Source: Maridesulfovibrio ferrireducens
GTDB lineage: Bacteria > Desulfobacterota > Desulfovibrionia > Desulfovibrionales > Desulfovibrionaceae
DNA: 64,000 bases
Assembly: GCF_900101105.1 (NCBI RefSeq)
Contig: NZ_FNGA01000001.1
Span: 806,001 to 870,000, forward strand
Direction of reading: 5' to 3'
The notes below the pieces were generated by a model. That model ran no database searches and had not been told where the DNA came from. It worked only from the letters and a program-made list of their open reading frames with translations. This document shows positions 42,945 through 51,826 of the stretch, in pieces. The position numbers and the translations under genes were made by a program. Numbering within the stretch: the stretch's first letter is position 1; the number at the start of each line of letters is the position of its first letter.

Positions 42945-44321
42945 ATGAAAAAAATATCCATGCTGTTTTTGATAATGTCTTTCATGTTTCTTTTTTCGGG
43001 TTGTTTCGGCTCAGGAGGACCGTCTCCGGCTATTGATGAGCCTTCTCTCATTTCAAATGATAGCCTTGACGTTGCCCACCTTGTCGGGAACAGGCCTGCC
43101 ACTCTTCCTGAATTGGTGCAGTACGCCGCGTCCCAGCAGTACTCTTCACTGGATAGTATTTATAACCGTCCTCCCGAAGGTATGACCGGAAATTACTTTG
43201 TCCAGCTGAGTGAAGGGCACGAAATTGTGCATCTTTCGGAAAATGTAACATTCCTTGTTCAAAAGGAAAATGTTCTTGCGGAAGGTTTTAAAAATGGACT
43301 TATCAGAATTTATGGGGGGCCGGGCTGTCCTTCGGTGCAAACTTCCTCTGAGCCGGTTAATGAAATTTCATGGTTTCCGGGTTCTGCAGTTTTGGCTGCA
43401 ACCTCAGGGACTAACGGTTTTGTAGAAGTTTTTAAAGTTGATAATTGCTCACGAATTTTAGTGGCAGATGTTAACAGTACTATTGATAAATTTGCTATAT
43501 CTCCCAAAGGTTCCTGGCTTGCTATTATTGATGAGGCCCGCAGACTTTGGGTAGGACCAGCCTCCGGTCCTTTCAATCAGATTCACCGGTTTATGCGTGA
43601 GCCGCTTATGCTTTCTTTTTCCGATGGAGAAGGAATTTTAATGGCAGTTGATGTAGTCGGTGAATTGAATATGTGGAGCCCTCTTAAGGGGGGGCAGATT
43701 TTCAGTAATAAAATAAAGGGCGGACCTTTTTCTTCCGTTAAAGCAGATGGTCCTTATTTAGATATGGTCACGGAAGCGGGAGGCCGGTTTCGCTGGGATG
43801 TCGGGCAACGCGCACGGTCTTCATATAACGAGAGCGAAGATAGTTTTTATTTAAAAAACGGTGTTGTGTCGTATCGTTCGCCTAGAAAACGGCTTTCAAG
43901 AAAAGTCTTTTTCGGTCCTGTTTCTATTGAAGTGTCTAGATCTCCTTCAGCCAAAGCTTTCCGGGTTAATGACATCGACGGTGAGATGCGTTATTACTCC
44001 TCCGTTACAGGAGAACCTCTTGAAGGTATTCAGGATCTTGCAGACTGGAAGAAAGTCAGTGTAGGTAGAAATTTCTCTTTTTCGGAAAGAGGTCGTTCTT
44101 TTGTTCTTGCGGAGCCTATTGCACAGCGAGAATTTCAACGGTTGTATTGTCGGTTCATACCAAGTAAAGGATATTTTCTATGGTGGGATAAAGCAGCAAG
44201 GCCTGATGATTATTTCAGGTCTCGTGGCATGCTCCCCCGCCGTGAAGGTCTTTCGGAACAATCTCCTCTTAAGTGGGAACCTCTTGAAGTTGGTAAAATA
44301 GATATTCGGGATATTCATTAA
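42945..44321 (+). CDS. Secretion-associated lipoprotein with beta-propeller-like repeats
   Basis: A 458-residue protein with a lipoprotein signal (MKKISMLFLIMSFMFLFSGC; lipobox SGC near residue 20). The mature part has WD40/propeller-like strands such as ENVTFLVQKENVLAEGFKNG, FAISPKGSWLAIIDEARRLW and LMLSFSDGEGILMAVDVVGE. It stands first in the plus-strand operon, 36 bases before gspG, divergent from the kinase gene. A role in type II secretion, as a pilotin-like or secretin-assembly lipoprotein or a substrate sensor, is an inference from position. I recognise no named family. The end (EVGKIDIRDIH) is polar. Confidence 0.65.
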   Translation: MKKISMLFLIMSFMFLFSGCFGSGGPSPAIDEPSLISNDSLDVAHLVGNRPATLPELVQYAASQQYSSLDSIYNRPPEGMTGNYFVQLSEGHEIVHLSENVTFLVQKENVLAEGFKNGLIRIYGGPGCPSVQTSSEPVNEISWFPGSAVLAATSGTNGFVEVFKVDNCSRILVADVNSTIDKFAISPKGSWLAIIDEARRLWVGPASGPFNQIHRFMREPLMLSFSDGEGILMAVDVVGELNMWSPLKGGQIFSNKIKGGPFSSVKADGPYLDMVTEAGGRFRWDVGQRARSSYNESEDSFYLKNGVVSYRSPRKRLSRKVFFGPVSIEVSRSPSAKAFRVNDIDGEMRYYSSVTGEPLEGIQDLADWKKVSVGRNFSFSERGRSFVLAEPIAQREFQRLYCRFIPSKGYFLWWDKAARPDDYFRSRGMLPRREGLSEQSPLKWEPLEVGKIDIRDIH

Positions 44322-44357
44322 TAGTTTCAACTTTTCATCTTTAGATTAGAGGCAAAA

Positions 44358-44819
44358 ATGGAAGAAAGAAAAATTCGTATTTTAGAACGTCGGAAAAGTC
44401 AGCGTGGATTCAGTCTTATCGAGTTGATGATTGTTATCGTAATTTTAGGGCTTTTGGCATCCATGCTTGTTCCTAAAATTATGGACAGGCCGAATGAGGC
44501 AAGAGTTACCAAAGCCAAGATGGATATGAAAGCTCTGGATTCAGCCTTGAAGCTTTATAAGCTTGATACCGGCAGATATCCTTCCACTGAGCAGGGGCTT
44601 ATGGCTCTGATTACCAAACCTGATACCCGTCCGATTCCCCGTAATTACCGTAAAGGCGGATATCTTGATTCTACCACCGCTCCTGTTGATCCTTGGGGAT
44701 ATGAATATATTTACAGAAGTCCGGGTGAAGATGATCGTGATTACGAAATTATTTCGCTTGGAGCTGATGGAATGGAAGGCGGCGAAGATTTTGACGCAGA
44801 CATCAATAGCTGGGAATAG
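44358..44819 (+). CDS. gspG: Type II secretion major pseudopilin GspG
   Basis: A 153-residue pseudopilin. The leader ([17 protein letters not shown]) ends in Gly17 before Phe18, with Glu22 as the conserved fifth residue ([19 protein letters not shown]). The C-terminal domain has [28 protein letters not shown] and a final [13 protein letters not shown] loop that binds calcium in GspG. Cleaved and methylated by GspO, it forms the pseudopilus. gspH follows 23 bases later. Confidence 0.95.
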   Translation: MEERKIRILERRKSQRGFSLIELMIVIVILGLLASMLVPKIMDRPNEARVTKAKMDMKALDSALKLYKLDTGRYPSTEQGLMALITKPDTRPIPRNYRKGGYLDSTTAPVDPWGYEYIYRSPGEDDRDYEIISLGADGMEGGEDFDADINSWE

Positions 44820-44842
44820 GTATTTGTACTCAGGATTCATAC

Positions 44843-45271
44843 ATGCCTAAGCATTCAAAGCGAAACCGCTCGGGCGGATTTACATTTATTGAACTGTTGA
44901 TTGTTCTTATAATTGTGGGCATAGGCTGGTTTACGCTTATGCCCAATCTTGATCTTGCGGGTAACGGGGAAGAGGATACTCTGAACCTTGTTAACGCTTT
45001 TGTTTATAAAGCACGGACCGATGCTGTTGAAACTGATTCCAGACAGACCCTTTATATCGATTTTGAAAACGGTATTTTGAGATGGAAGGAAGAAGAAACA
45101 GCCCTTCCCGGCAGAGTAGTCAGCGGGCACCTGAATGAAGAACCACTCGGCGGAGAGGGTGTTGATTTTTCCATTTATCCGGAAGGATTCAGTGACGAGG
45201 TCAGGCTTGTTTTTGCCGATGGCGTGACTTTTGTTCTGGACCCTTTGTCTGTAAGGTTTTTGGAGATGTAA
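44843..45271 (+). CDS. gspH: Type II secretion minor pseudopilin GspH
   Basis: A 142-residue protein with a class III prepilin leader (MPKHSKRNRSGG before FTFIELLIVLIIVGIGWFTL), Glu at +5, and a short globular part ending in VTFVLDPLSVRFLEM. Position between gspG and gspI and its length suit GspH, which sits near the pseudopilus tip. Two bases separate it from gspI. GspH is the least conserved minor pseudopilin, so the letter rests partly on order. Confidence 0.82.
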   Translation: MPKHSKRNRSGGFTFIELLIVLIIVGIGWFTLMPNLDLAGNGEEDTLNLVNAFVYKARTDAVETDSRQTLYIDFENGILRWKEEETALPGRVVSGHLNEEPLGGEGVDFSIYPEGFSDEVRLVFADGVTFVLDPLSVRFLEM

Positions 45272-45272
45272 T

Positions 45273-45638
45273 TTGCCGGATAAAAATGGTTTTTCACTCA
45301 TAGAAATTATAGTGGCTTTGACTATTGCTGCAACTCTTTCCATTACATTTCTAGGAGTGCAACGGCAAAGCGCTTTGATGGCTCAAATTTCTAAAGATTC
45401 ATGGAATGTATTGAATCTTTCTCAGGATATTCTCGCCCACAAGTACCCCGATGGTCTTGCTGTGGTTTCTTCAGGATGGATTCCATGGCCCGGTCCTCCC
45501 GAGGGGCATTTTAGAGTCGGACTTGAAACAATTTCCTCCATAGGTGTCGGTCATTATTTAATAGAGACCCAAAGCGGAGACTATACTATGGGCTGGAAAG
45601 TCTATCGGGTTTCTCACAGGAATCAGAACAACCGATGA
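45273..45638 (+). CDS. gspI: Type II secretion minor pseudopilin GspI
   Basis: A 121-residue protein read from the TTG at 45273, with GGAG at 45262-45265 as ribosome binding site. No ATG precedes the prepilin motif NGFSLIEIIVALTIAATLSI, whose leader is only six residues long. The rest (HKYPDGLAVVSSGWIPWPGPPE) is a short globular domain as in GspI. The stop overlaps the gspJ start. The TTG start is unusual but required by the reading frame. Confidence 0.82.
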   Translation: MPDKNGFSLIEIIVALTIAATLSITFLGVQRQSALMAQISKDSWNVLNLSQDILAHKYPDGLAVVSSGWIPWPGPPEGHFRVGLETISSIGVGHYLIETQSGDYTMGWKVYRVSHRNQNNR

Positions 45639-46219
45639 GTACTCCTTTTGCAAAAATGGAGTATCCCGATATGCGACAGGGCGGTTTTTCGCTTATTGAA
45701 GTATTAATCGGTCTGATGCTTTCAGGGTTGCTGATGAGTATGGTGGCGATGGTTCTTGGTCAGTCCATAACCAATAATGAAGTCATACGCTCAAATGTCA
45801 GCCTTTCTTCCCGCATGTTCACTCTTCGGCGTATTCTGCACCGCGATCTGCAAAATAGAATGATCGGGGGGGGGATAGGGGTAAACGCTGACGGTTTCGA
45901 ACTTGTTTCTACAAATAATTTTCTTGAGGATGGAGCTGTTGCAGTAGACGTTTTATGGGATTTTTCCGGAAACATGATTCGTAGATCTGAACGATCTGAA
46001 AAAATTGAATATGAAAATTCATTTCAACTGATGCGCGGTGTTACTTCTTGGACTCTGGAATTATTAGACGGAAAAAATGGTTCATGGATTTCTGCTGCTC
46101 AGTACAAGGCTAGGGCGTTAAGTGCAAAATCTTCAATAAAAGCTTTAAGATTAAATTTGGTGTTTGAAGATGGTCAGCGCATTTTGATTGTTGAAAGGAT
46201 TCCCTATGCTTTTGAATAA
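45635..46219 (+). CDS. gspJ: Type II secretion minor pseudopilin GspJ
   Basis: A 194-residue protein. After MSTPFAKMEYPDMRQG comes GFSLIEVLIGLMLSGLLMSM, a prepilin N-terminus with Glu at +5. The globular part has FTLRRILHRDLQNRMIGG near residue 47, typical for GspJ (l..R.l..Dl.qa), and ends in RILIVERIPYAF. It overlaps gspI by four bases and gspK by 14, as expected for the co-assembled I-J-K tip complex. Confidence 0.85.
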   Translation: MSTPFAKMEYPDMRQGGFSLIEVLIGLMLSGLLMSMVAMVLGQSITNNEVIRSNVSLSSRMFTLRRILHRDLQNRMIGGGIGVNADGFELVSTNNFLEDGAVAVDVLWDFSGNMIRRSERSEKIEYENSFQLMRGVTSWTLELLDGKNGSWISAAQYKARALSAKSSIKALRLNLVFEDGQRILIVERIPYAFE

Positions 46220-47153
46220 AAGTAACGAAAAATCAAAAGGTGTTGTGCTGGTCCTTGTGCTGGTTATTTTTATGGCTCTTTCAGGACTCACATTGATGAC
46301 CATCGAGGTCAGTTCGCGTGGCGCTGTGGCGGCTTCCCGGATGCGCGGTGAATATGAAGCTCATTTTGCTGCGGAAGAAATATTATATCTGGTTTATCAG
46401 CGGCTTCGAGATGACAAAACTCCGTTTTCAGATTCTTCCAAGGAATCTTGGGTCGGAGCATGGGAGTCGGATGGTTCTTCTTATATTGTAACTCCTTGTA
46501 ATGCGAAAGTTAATCTTAACGAATTGTCAAAAGTTTCGGACCCCAAAAAGATTTTTTCTATTATGGAAAGAATTCTTCCCGGCGGGGTTGATACGAATAG
46601 ATTGCTTGGAAGTTTGGGAAATTGGGTAGGCAAACGTGTTAATCCTGTGCTGCAAAAAATGGATAGGTTTTATTACGCCTCTCAGTATCCTTCATATGCC
46701 CCATCAAAAAGTGAACTTAAAACCCCGGAAGAAGTTCTGCTTGTCAGTGGCTGGCGAGAGTTTGACCCTACATGGATAGGGGACACTTTTACGGTGTGGG
46801 GCAGTGAAAAACTTAATATAAATTTTGTTTCGCGAGAGACATTACTTGCTTATATACCGAAGCTTGGGCTGAAGGTAGACAAAATTATTTATTGGCGTGA
46901 CACGAGAGGTTTTACGGATTTAAGTCAGGTTCTTTCTGTCGCCGGAATTCAGTCAGACTCTAACCTTTATCGTGATATGCTGAGTTATCTGACTGTCAGA
47001 TCAAGTTATTTTGAGGTTCTGGTGACTTCTGAAGTGACAGGATGTAAGGTGATTAAAAGGTATATTCTTTCAAGGCCGGAGAATTTTCAGGATCAGCTTC
47101 CGAAACTTGTTTTTCAAAATGATGTGTCGGTTACTTTTACGGATAATCGTTAG
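46206..47153 (+). CDS. gspK: Type II secretion minor pseudopilin GspK
   Basis: A 315-residue protein from the ATG at 46206, preceded by AAAGGA at 46191-46196; the in-frame TTG at 46188 lies further upstream without a matching site. The prepilin-like helix is GVVLVLVLVIFMALSGLTLM. As in other GspK proteins the fifth residue is not Glu. It has an inserted helical domain with DTRGFTDLSQVLSVAGI, a helix-hairpin-helix-like segment typical of this family. It caps the pseudopilus. Confidence 0.87.
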   Translation: MLLNKSNEKSKGVVLVLVLVIFMALSGLTLMTIEVSSRGAVAASRMRGEYEAHFAAEEILYLVYQRLRDDKTPFSDSSKESWVGAWESDGSSYIVTPCNAKVNLNELSKVSDPKKIFSIMERILPGGVDTNRLLGSLGNWVGKRVNPVLQKMDRFYYASQYPSYAPSKSELKTPEEVLLVSGWREFDPTWIGDTFTVWGSEKLNINFVSRETLLAYIPKLGLKVDKIIYWRDTRGFTDLSQVLSVAGIQSDSNLYRDMLSYLTVRSSYFEVLVTSEVTGCKVIKRYILSRPENFQDQLPKLVFQNDVSVTFTDNR

Positions 47154-47234
47154 TTAATCATAAATTGCCAATTCAGCTGCTCTTTCTGACAAATAGACAA
47201 ACAGCTTGCTTACGGGTATAGGACAGAGCCATAG

Positions 47235-48350
47235 ATGGCCGCAATAAAACATATATATATACTCTCTTTTACAGGACAAGAGCATCAGTGGATGTTGTTT
47301 GACGGTGCGAAGCTTTCCGAATCGGGAGAGCCGGGGCCTAAGAACAAATATCCGGTTGTTGCGCTGTTGCCTGATCCTCTTTTCTTCTTTTTTAAGCCCA
47401 GTGGTGTAACTAAATCCCGTCATGCCAAGTCTGCAACTCTGATGCAGATGAATTATTCTTTTCCAGAACAGGATGGTGGCTTTAAAGTACTGCGTCCTTC
47501 CGGGGGAGCTGTGCTGGGTTATACATCCCATGACCTTCTCAGCCGGTTTATGGATCGGCACAGAGAGATTCTTTCCAAGGCGACAGTTCTGACTTCCGAA
47601 TTTGCTGTTTGCTGGCGGGCTGCGGCGGCAGAAGGTTTGTCCGTATGGAGCTGGAAAGGTCAGAGCGGAATGCGTATTCTTGCTTCCGGAGATGCTCTTA
47701 CATATTTTCGCGGTGGGGATGAAGAGTTCCGCAATCGTTTCGATCGTTTGAATCTTGATGGTAAACCTGAAGTAATAGAACTTGAAAAAGCCTGCAAAGT
47801 TTTGACTGAGAAAAAAATTCGCTGGGCTCGATTAAATCTTTACTCAGATGGAAGTTCCAAAGAAGATAAAAGTGCGATTATTGATTTTAAACCGTTTATT
47901 ATTGCAGCCGTTCTTACAGGTTTAATAGGAATTTTGTTTATTGTCGGTCAGTATCACCGATGGCAGCTAAGTCAGGGGGCGGCCAAAGAGTGGCGTGGCA
48001 AGCTACAGGACGTTTATGTCTCAGCGTTAGGACCTGCTCCCGGATCAGATCCTTACGGAAAGATCCTTTTCAAGCTTGACCAGCTTAAAAGCGGTGGCGG
48101 TAACAAGGGCGTGGATGTTCTTGGACTGCTTGCCCTGATGAGTGAGAGTTCTCCCGTTGGGATTGAAATAGAAAGCATTAATCTCGGAGCTGATTCCGGT
48201 AATATTCGGGGAAAAGTCAGTACTTACGAAGAGCTTGACGGTATGATGGAGAAATTTACTGCGAGCGGTCAGTTCAATTTTGTTCTTGAGCAGGCTACCA
48301 ACGTTGAAGGTGGTATTAATTTCAGCTTAAGGGCTGAATATAATCGTTGA
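47235..48350 (+). CDS. gspL: Type II secretion protein GspL
   Basis: A 371-residue protein with a cytoplasmic actin-like N-terminal part (residues 1-215; an FTGQEHQWMLFDGAKLSESG opening) and one membrane segment near 218-237 (FIIAAVLTGLIGILFIVGQ). The periplasmic ferredoxin-like domain follows (LGLLALMSESSPVGIEIESI). GspL anchors the GspE ATPase to the membrane. No convincing ribosome binding site is seen; AGGACA at 47219-47224 is the best candidate. An 81-base gap separates it from gspK. Confidence 0.82.
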   Translation: MAAIKHIYILSFTGQEHQWMLFDGAKLSESGEPGPKNKYPVVALLPDPLFFFFKPSGVTKSRHAKSATLMQMNYSFPEQDGGFKVLRPSGGAVLGYTSHDLLSRFMDRHREILSKATVLTSEFAVCWRAAAAEGLSVWSWKGQSGMRILASGDALTYFRGGDEEFRNRFDRLNLDGKPEVIELEKACKVLTEKKIRWARLNLYSDGSSKEDKSAIIDFKPFIIAAVLTGLIGILFIVGQYHRWQLSQGAAKEWRGKLQDVYVSALGPAPGSDPYGKILFKLDQLKSGGGNKGVDVLGLLALMSESSPVGIEIESINLGADSGNIRGKVSTYEELDGMMEKFTASGQFNFVLEQATNVEGGINFSLRAEYNR

Positions 48351-48372
48351 TTTTTTACTAGGGTATTTTTTT

Positions 48373-48870
48373 ATGGAACTGGAAAGATTTTTTATCTGGC
48401 AGGATTGGCCTGCTGAAAAGCAAAAGTTATTCTTCGCTGCACTTGTTGCGGCGTTGGCCTTTGTGCTTTTTCTGATCTGGTCCGGTTTGCATGAAAGTCA
48501 GTTAAGCGCAGGGCGGACAACCCTTCAAAGTAAGCTGCAATATAGTAAAACGGTTCCTCTTGTTGAGCAGCTTAAAGCTGGAGAAGCTTCACGCGGAGCT
48601 CTTATTGACCGTGAACCGATGACCGCCGCTCAGCAGGTTGCCCGGGATTTGGGGCTTGATAACAGGTTGACTTCTATCAGGCCTCTTCAGGCCGGAAGTA
48701 GCTCCGGTGAAGGGGTACAGGTTGTTCTTGAAGCTTTGAACCTGCCTGAAGTGGTTTCTCTCATGCGGGATTTTAATGTCCGCGGTGGTTTGAAAGTTAC
48801 TTCGTTTACAATTAATCATAGGCTGGACTCGCCGGATTTGGCAGATGTACAGATTATTCTTGTCAGGTAG
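48373..48870 (+). CDS. gspM: Type II secretion protein GspM
   Basis: A 165-residue protein with a short cytoplasmic tail, one membrane segment near residues 20-39 (LFFAALVAALAFVLFLIWSG), a coiled linker, and a ferredoxin-like periplasmic domain (NLPEVVSLMRDFNVRGGLKV). This is the GspM pattern; it binds GspL, GspE and GspC. It follows gspL by 22 bases and precedes gspN by nine. Confidence 0.82.
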   Translation: MELERFFIWQDWPAEKQKLFFAALVAALAFVLFLIWSGLHESQLSAGRTTLQSKLQYSKTVPLVEQLKAGEASRGALIDREPMTAAQQVARDLGLDNRLTSIRPLQAGSSSGEGVQVVLEALNLPEVVSLMRDFNVRGGLKVTSFTINHRLDSPDLADVQIILVR

Positions 48871-48879
48871 GCCGTCCAT

Positions 48880-49614
48880 ATGAAGTTTATACCAAAATTT
48901 TCGATTAAAAAAGCATTCGGCAGATTTTTTCTATTTCTGTCCGGACTGATACTCGGCATTTTTTTGTTTATGCCTTGGGAAGTTGTCTGGTCTCAAATTT
49001 TCAAGCAGGTAGACGCAAAAGTTTCTCAAGCGACCATTCAGTGGGGAGATTTTGTCAGTGCCGGGCCATTGTCTTTTGAAGTAACCAATTTATATGTTAC
49101 TACGAATAAAGGGCTTATTATTACTATTCCGCAGCTTGGTATGTATTTGGGACTTTCTCCCTTGGTTGAACTCAGAGTTAAAACCGGACCTGTTCTTTCT
49201 GCGAAGGTTTTTAAATCAAAGTCGCTTACTTTAAGCGGCGGGTTGAATCTTGGCAAAGTATTGAAGCTGGATGGTCTTGGCGGAATAGTTAAGATAACAT
49301 CAGATGTAGGTTTTCCTGAGTGGGGCGCTCCTCCTAAAACAGGAAGTCTTGTCGTACGTTCAAACCAGATTGAAATTCCCGGCGGGCTTGTTGCCGAAGA
49401 TGTAAATGTTAATGCTGTTCTTTCTGGAAATCAGTTTCAGTTGAATTCTTTTAGCAGCGGGATGCCGATACCTACAAAGGCTAAAGGCTCTGCTACTCTT
49501 AACTGGAAGAATTTGCAGGGATCGACTTACAATATTTCCGGCAGTGCCACTTTCGGTAACACCGAGCGTCAGTTTGCGAAATCCGGCAATCTTTCTAAGT
49601 ATTTAAATTTCTAG
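48880..49614 (+). CDS. gspN: Type II secretion protein GspN
   Basis: A 244-residue protein with an N-terminal membrane segment (FGRFFLFLSGLILGIFLFMP) followed by a beta-rich periplasmic domain with repeated strands (PLSFEVTNLYVTTNKGLIIT, GGLNLGKVLKLDGLGG). This is the GspN shape, AsmA-like. The protein is optional in many systems and its role is not well known. It ends the operon; the methyltransferase gene starts 37 bases later. Confidence 0.8.
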   Translation: MKFIPKFSIKKAFGRFFLFLSGLILGIFLFMPWEVVWSQIFKQVDAKVSQATIQWGDFVSAGPLSFEVTNLYVTTNKGLIITIPQLGMYLGLSPLVELRVKTGPVLSAKVFKSKSLTLSGGLNLGKVLKLDGLGGIVKITSDVGFPEWGAPPKTGSLVVRSNQIEIPGGLVAEDVNVNAVLSGNQFQLNSFSSGMPIPTKAKGSATLNWKNLQGSTYNISGSATFGNTERQFAKSGNLSKYLNF

Positions 49615-49651
49615 CATTGATTATGCTTACCCCTCTTTCCAAAGAGATAAA

Positions 49652-50227
49652 ATGATTCTTAATAATATTCTATCCTACGCAAAATGCGTTCTTCTTGAAG
49701 TACTAGAACCTGGCTCTATCGCGATTGATGCCACTGTCGGGAATGGGTATGACACGGTTTTTCTTGCTCAGCAGGTGGGACGTGAGGGACGCGTTTACGG
49801 TTTTGATGTGCAGGAAGACGCTATTGAGCAGACTCGTGAGAAGCTTAATGAGGAATGCCTGCCTAAGAATTGGAAGTTATTTCATACCGGGCATGAAAAT
49901 ATGCTGGATGTTATTCCTGCCAAATATCATGGCGAGGTCAGCGTTGTAGTCTTTAATCTCGGTTTTCTTCCGGGTAGCGACAAGAGTGTTGTTACTAAAG
50001 CTGAGACTACTTTAAAGGCTCTTGAATCTTCTTTGAAGATGCTTGCTGTCGGCGGGCTTGTTTGTATCGCTATTTATGCCGGACATCCCGGTGGTGAAGA
50101 AGAGGATGTTGCGGTCCGGGAATTTTGCAGCACCCTTGATTATCATTCAGTGCGGGTAATTCAGAGCGAAATGACGAATAAACCCGGATTTCCTATCAGG
50201 CTGCTGTTCTTGGCAAAGCTTAAGTAG
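49652..50227 (+). CDS. mnmM: Class I SAM methyltransferase, MnmM/YtqB-like
   Basis: A 191-residue methyltransferase. IAIDATVGNGYDTVFLAQ (residues 24-41) is the SAM-binding motif I, YGFDVQEDAIEQT is motif II, and VVFNLGFLPGSDKSVVTKAE is the signature of the rRNA_methylase/YtqB family. IYAGHPGGEEED follows. YtqB (MnmM) methylates 5-aminomethyl-uridine to mnm5U at tRNA position 34. Other members are annotated only as putative rRNA methylases, so the substrate is by family. A strong terminator closes the unit. Confidence 0.78.
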   Translation: MILNNILSYAKCVLLEVLEPGSIAIDATVGNGYDTVFLAQQVGREGRVYGFDVQEDAIEQTREKLNEECLPKNWKLFHTGHENMLDVIPAKYHGEVSVVVFNLGFLPGSDKSVVTKAETTLKALESSLKMLAVGGLVCIAIYAGHPGGEEEDVAVREFCSTLDYHSVRVIQSEMTNKPGFPIRLLFLAKLK

Positions 50228-50248
50228 TTCGCAGGTATATGAATTTAA

Positions 50249-50288
50249 AAAGGCCGGCAGAGATTTTCTCTGCCGGCCTTTCTTTTTG
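50249..50288. terminator. Strong bidirectional terminator
   Basis: A perfect stem of about 15 bp (50249-50263 with 50267-50281, GGCCGGCAGAGA arm) with a three-base loop is followed by a T-rich tract. It lies between the convergent mnmM-like gene and the fdtB-like gene and can serve both. Confidence 0.9.
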
Positions 50289-50319
50289 ATTGTGCTTAAT
50301 TAATGTCTGATCCGGTTGG

Positions 50320-51417
50320 CTAGTGGTAGAATTCATTAATAGAGTTTACGACACGCTCCGCTTGTTCGGCGGTCATGTGCGGTCCGATGGGCAATGATAC
50401 AACTTCGCGATGGATAGCTTCACTGATCGGTAAGGATAAGTGTGCCATGTGCTTGTATGCACCTTGTTTGTGCGGCGGAGTTGGGTAGTGAATTCCTGTA
50501 TGAATACCATTCTCTCTAAGGTGAGAGATTAGTCCTTCTCTACCTTCACAGCGTACGACAAAAAGATGCCATACCGGTTGTGCCCATTCAGCAACAACGG
50601 GTAGAATCAGCGGGGTGTCTTTCAGTCCCTGCAAATAAATATCCGCAATATTCCTTCTGCGCCAGTTCCAGTCGTCGAGGACATCAAGTTTAACGCGCAG
50701 AAAAGCTGCCTGTATTTCATCTAACCGGCTGTTGAATCCAAGAGATTCGTGTACGTATTTTTCAGATGAACCATAGTTCCCGATTGAGCTTATTTTTTTA
50801 GCAATGGTTGCGTCCGTGGTTGTAATGGCACCGCCGTCACCGAATGCTCCGAGATTTTTGCCCGGGTAGAAACTGAAAGCCGCGGCATGGCCGAGAGTTC
50901 CGCTCATTCTGCCTTTGTAGAAGGAGCCGTGGGCCTGCGCGGCATCTGTTACAACAAAAAGAGAATGCTCTTCAGCAAAAGCCATGATGGGGTCCATGTC
51001 TGCGGGTTGCCCGTAGAGATGAACAGGGATGATGGCTTTTGTGTTGGGAGTTAAGGCCTGCTCAAGATTTTCAGGGTCCATATTATAGGTGGCTTCAATA
51101 GGTTCTACCGGAATAATATTTGCCCCGGTGCGGGTAACTGCGAGCCATGTAGCAATAAATGTATTTGAGGGGACAAGAACATCGTCTCCGACTCCCACTC
51201 CTGCCGCTCTGAGTGTTAGTTCCAGCGCGTCCAAACCGTTTCCGGTACCAATGCAGTACTTGGCTCCGGTATAGTGCGCAAATTCTTCCTCAAAAGCTTT
51301 TACTTCAGCGCCTAATACATACCATCCTGATTCAAGAACTCGTTTGGCTGCAGCATCCATTTTGGCTGCAAGAGTTGTGTAGGTCCAGCCGACATCAAGA
51401 AATTTAATTTGATTCAC
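50320..51417 (-). CDS. fdtB: dTDP-3-keto-6-deoxyhexose aminotransferase, FdtB-like
   Basis: A 365-residue DegT/DnrJ/EryC1 aminotransferase with KFLDVGWTYTTLAAKMD at the start, GTGNGLDALELTLRAAGV, and PLP lysine Lys187 in AFSFYPGKNLGAFGDGG. These are shared by FdtB/QdtB enzymes that make dTDP-3-amino-3,6-dideoxyhexoses. It overlaps the FdtA-like isomerase gene by 14 bases, which fixes the pathway context. No acetyltransferase (FdtC/QdtC) is present next to it. Confidence 0.85.
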   Translation of the reverse strand: MNQIKFLDVGWTYTTLAAKMDAAAKRVLESGWYVLGAEVKAFEEEFAHYTGAKYCIGTGNGLDALELTLRAAGVGVGDDVLVPSNTFIATWLAVTRTGANIIPVEPIEATYNMDPENLEQALTPNTKAIIPVHLYGQPADMDPIMAFAEEHSLFVVTDAAQAHGSFYKGRMSGTLGHAAAFSFYPGKNLGAFGDGGAITTTDATIAKKISSIGNYGSSEKYVHESLGFNSRLDEIQAAFLRVKLDVLDDWNWRRRNIADIYLQGLKDTPLILPVVAEWAQPVWHLFVVRCEGREGLISHLRENGIHTGIHYPTPPHKQGAYKHMAHLSLPISEAIHREVVSLPIGPHMTAEQAERVVNSINEFYH

Positions 51418-51826
51418 GTTCGTTCACCGCCTTTAAGAAGTCTTCGTAAGTGTAGTAATAGTCAGTAGGGTCATAGTATTCCGAAGCCAGAACCAGACAA
51501 ACGGATCCTGATGAAAAATTTTCAAGTTCGCGCCATGTCATTTTGGGAATATACAACCCGTAGTAGGAACGATTCAGCGAAAATGTCGTTTTGTTTTTTC
51601 CGTCATCAAGGACAACATCGAAGCTGCCTGATGCTGCAATGATATATTGCCTTAACTCTTTATGAGCATGCCCACCCCGGGACTCACCACCCGGAACATC
51701 ATATAAATAGTACACCCTTTTGATATCAAAGGGAATATGTCGGCTGTTTTCAATGAAAGTCAGGTTGCCACGGTTATCTTCTATTTTGGGAAGATCTATA
51801 ATGTGAGGTTTGTCTTCATTTATCAT
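51404..51826 (-). CDS. fdtA: TDP-4-keto-6-deoxyglucose 3,4-ketoisomerase, FdtA/WxcM-like cupin
   Basis: A 140-residue single cupin domain: PKIEDNRGNLTFIE at the N-terminus, RVYYLYDVPGGESRGGHAHK near residues 37-56 (the GGHAHKEL histidines are the active site) and SRSYYGLYIPKMTW-like strands. It moves the keto group of dTDP-4-keto-6-deoxyglucose from C4 to C3 so FdtB can aminate it. The start overlaps the stop of the GT2 gene by four bases. QdtA, which gives the gluco epimer, is similar. Confidence 0.87.
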   Translation of the reverse strand: MINEDKPHIIDLPKIEDNRGNLTFIENSRHIPFDIKRVYYLYDVPGGESRGGHAHKELRQYIIAASGSFDVVLDDGKNKTTFSLNRSYYGLYIPKMTWRELENFSSGSVCLVLASEYYDPTDYYYTYEDFLKAVNERESN

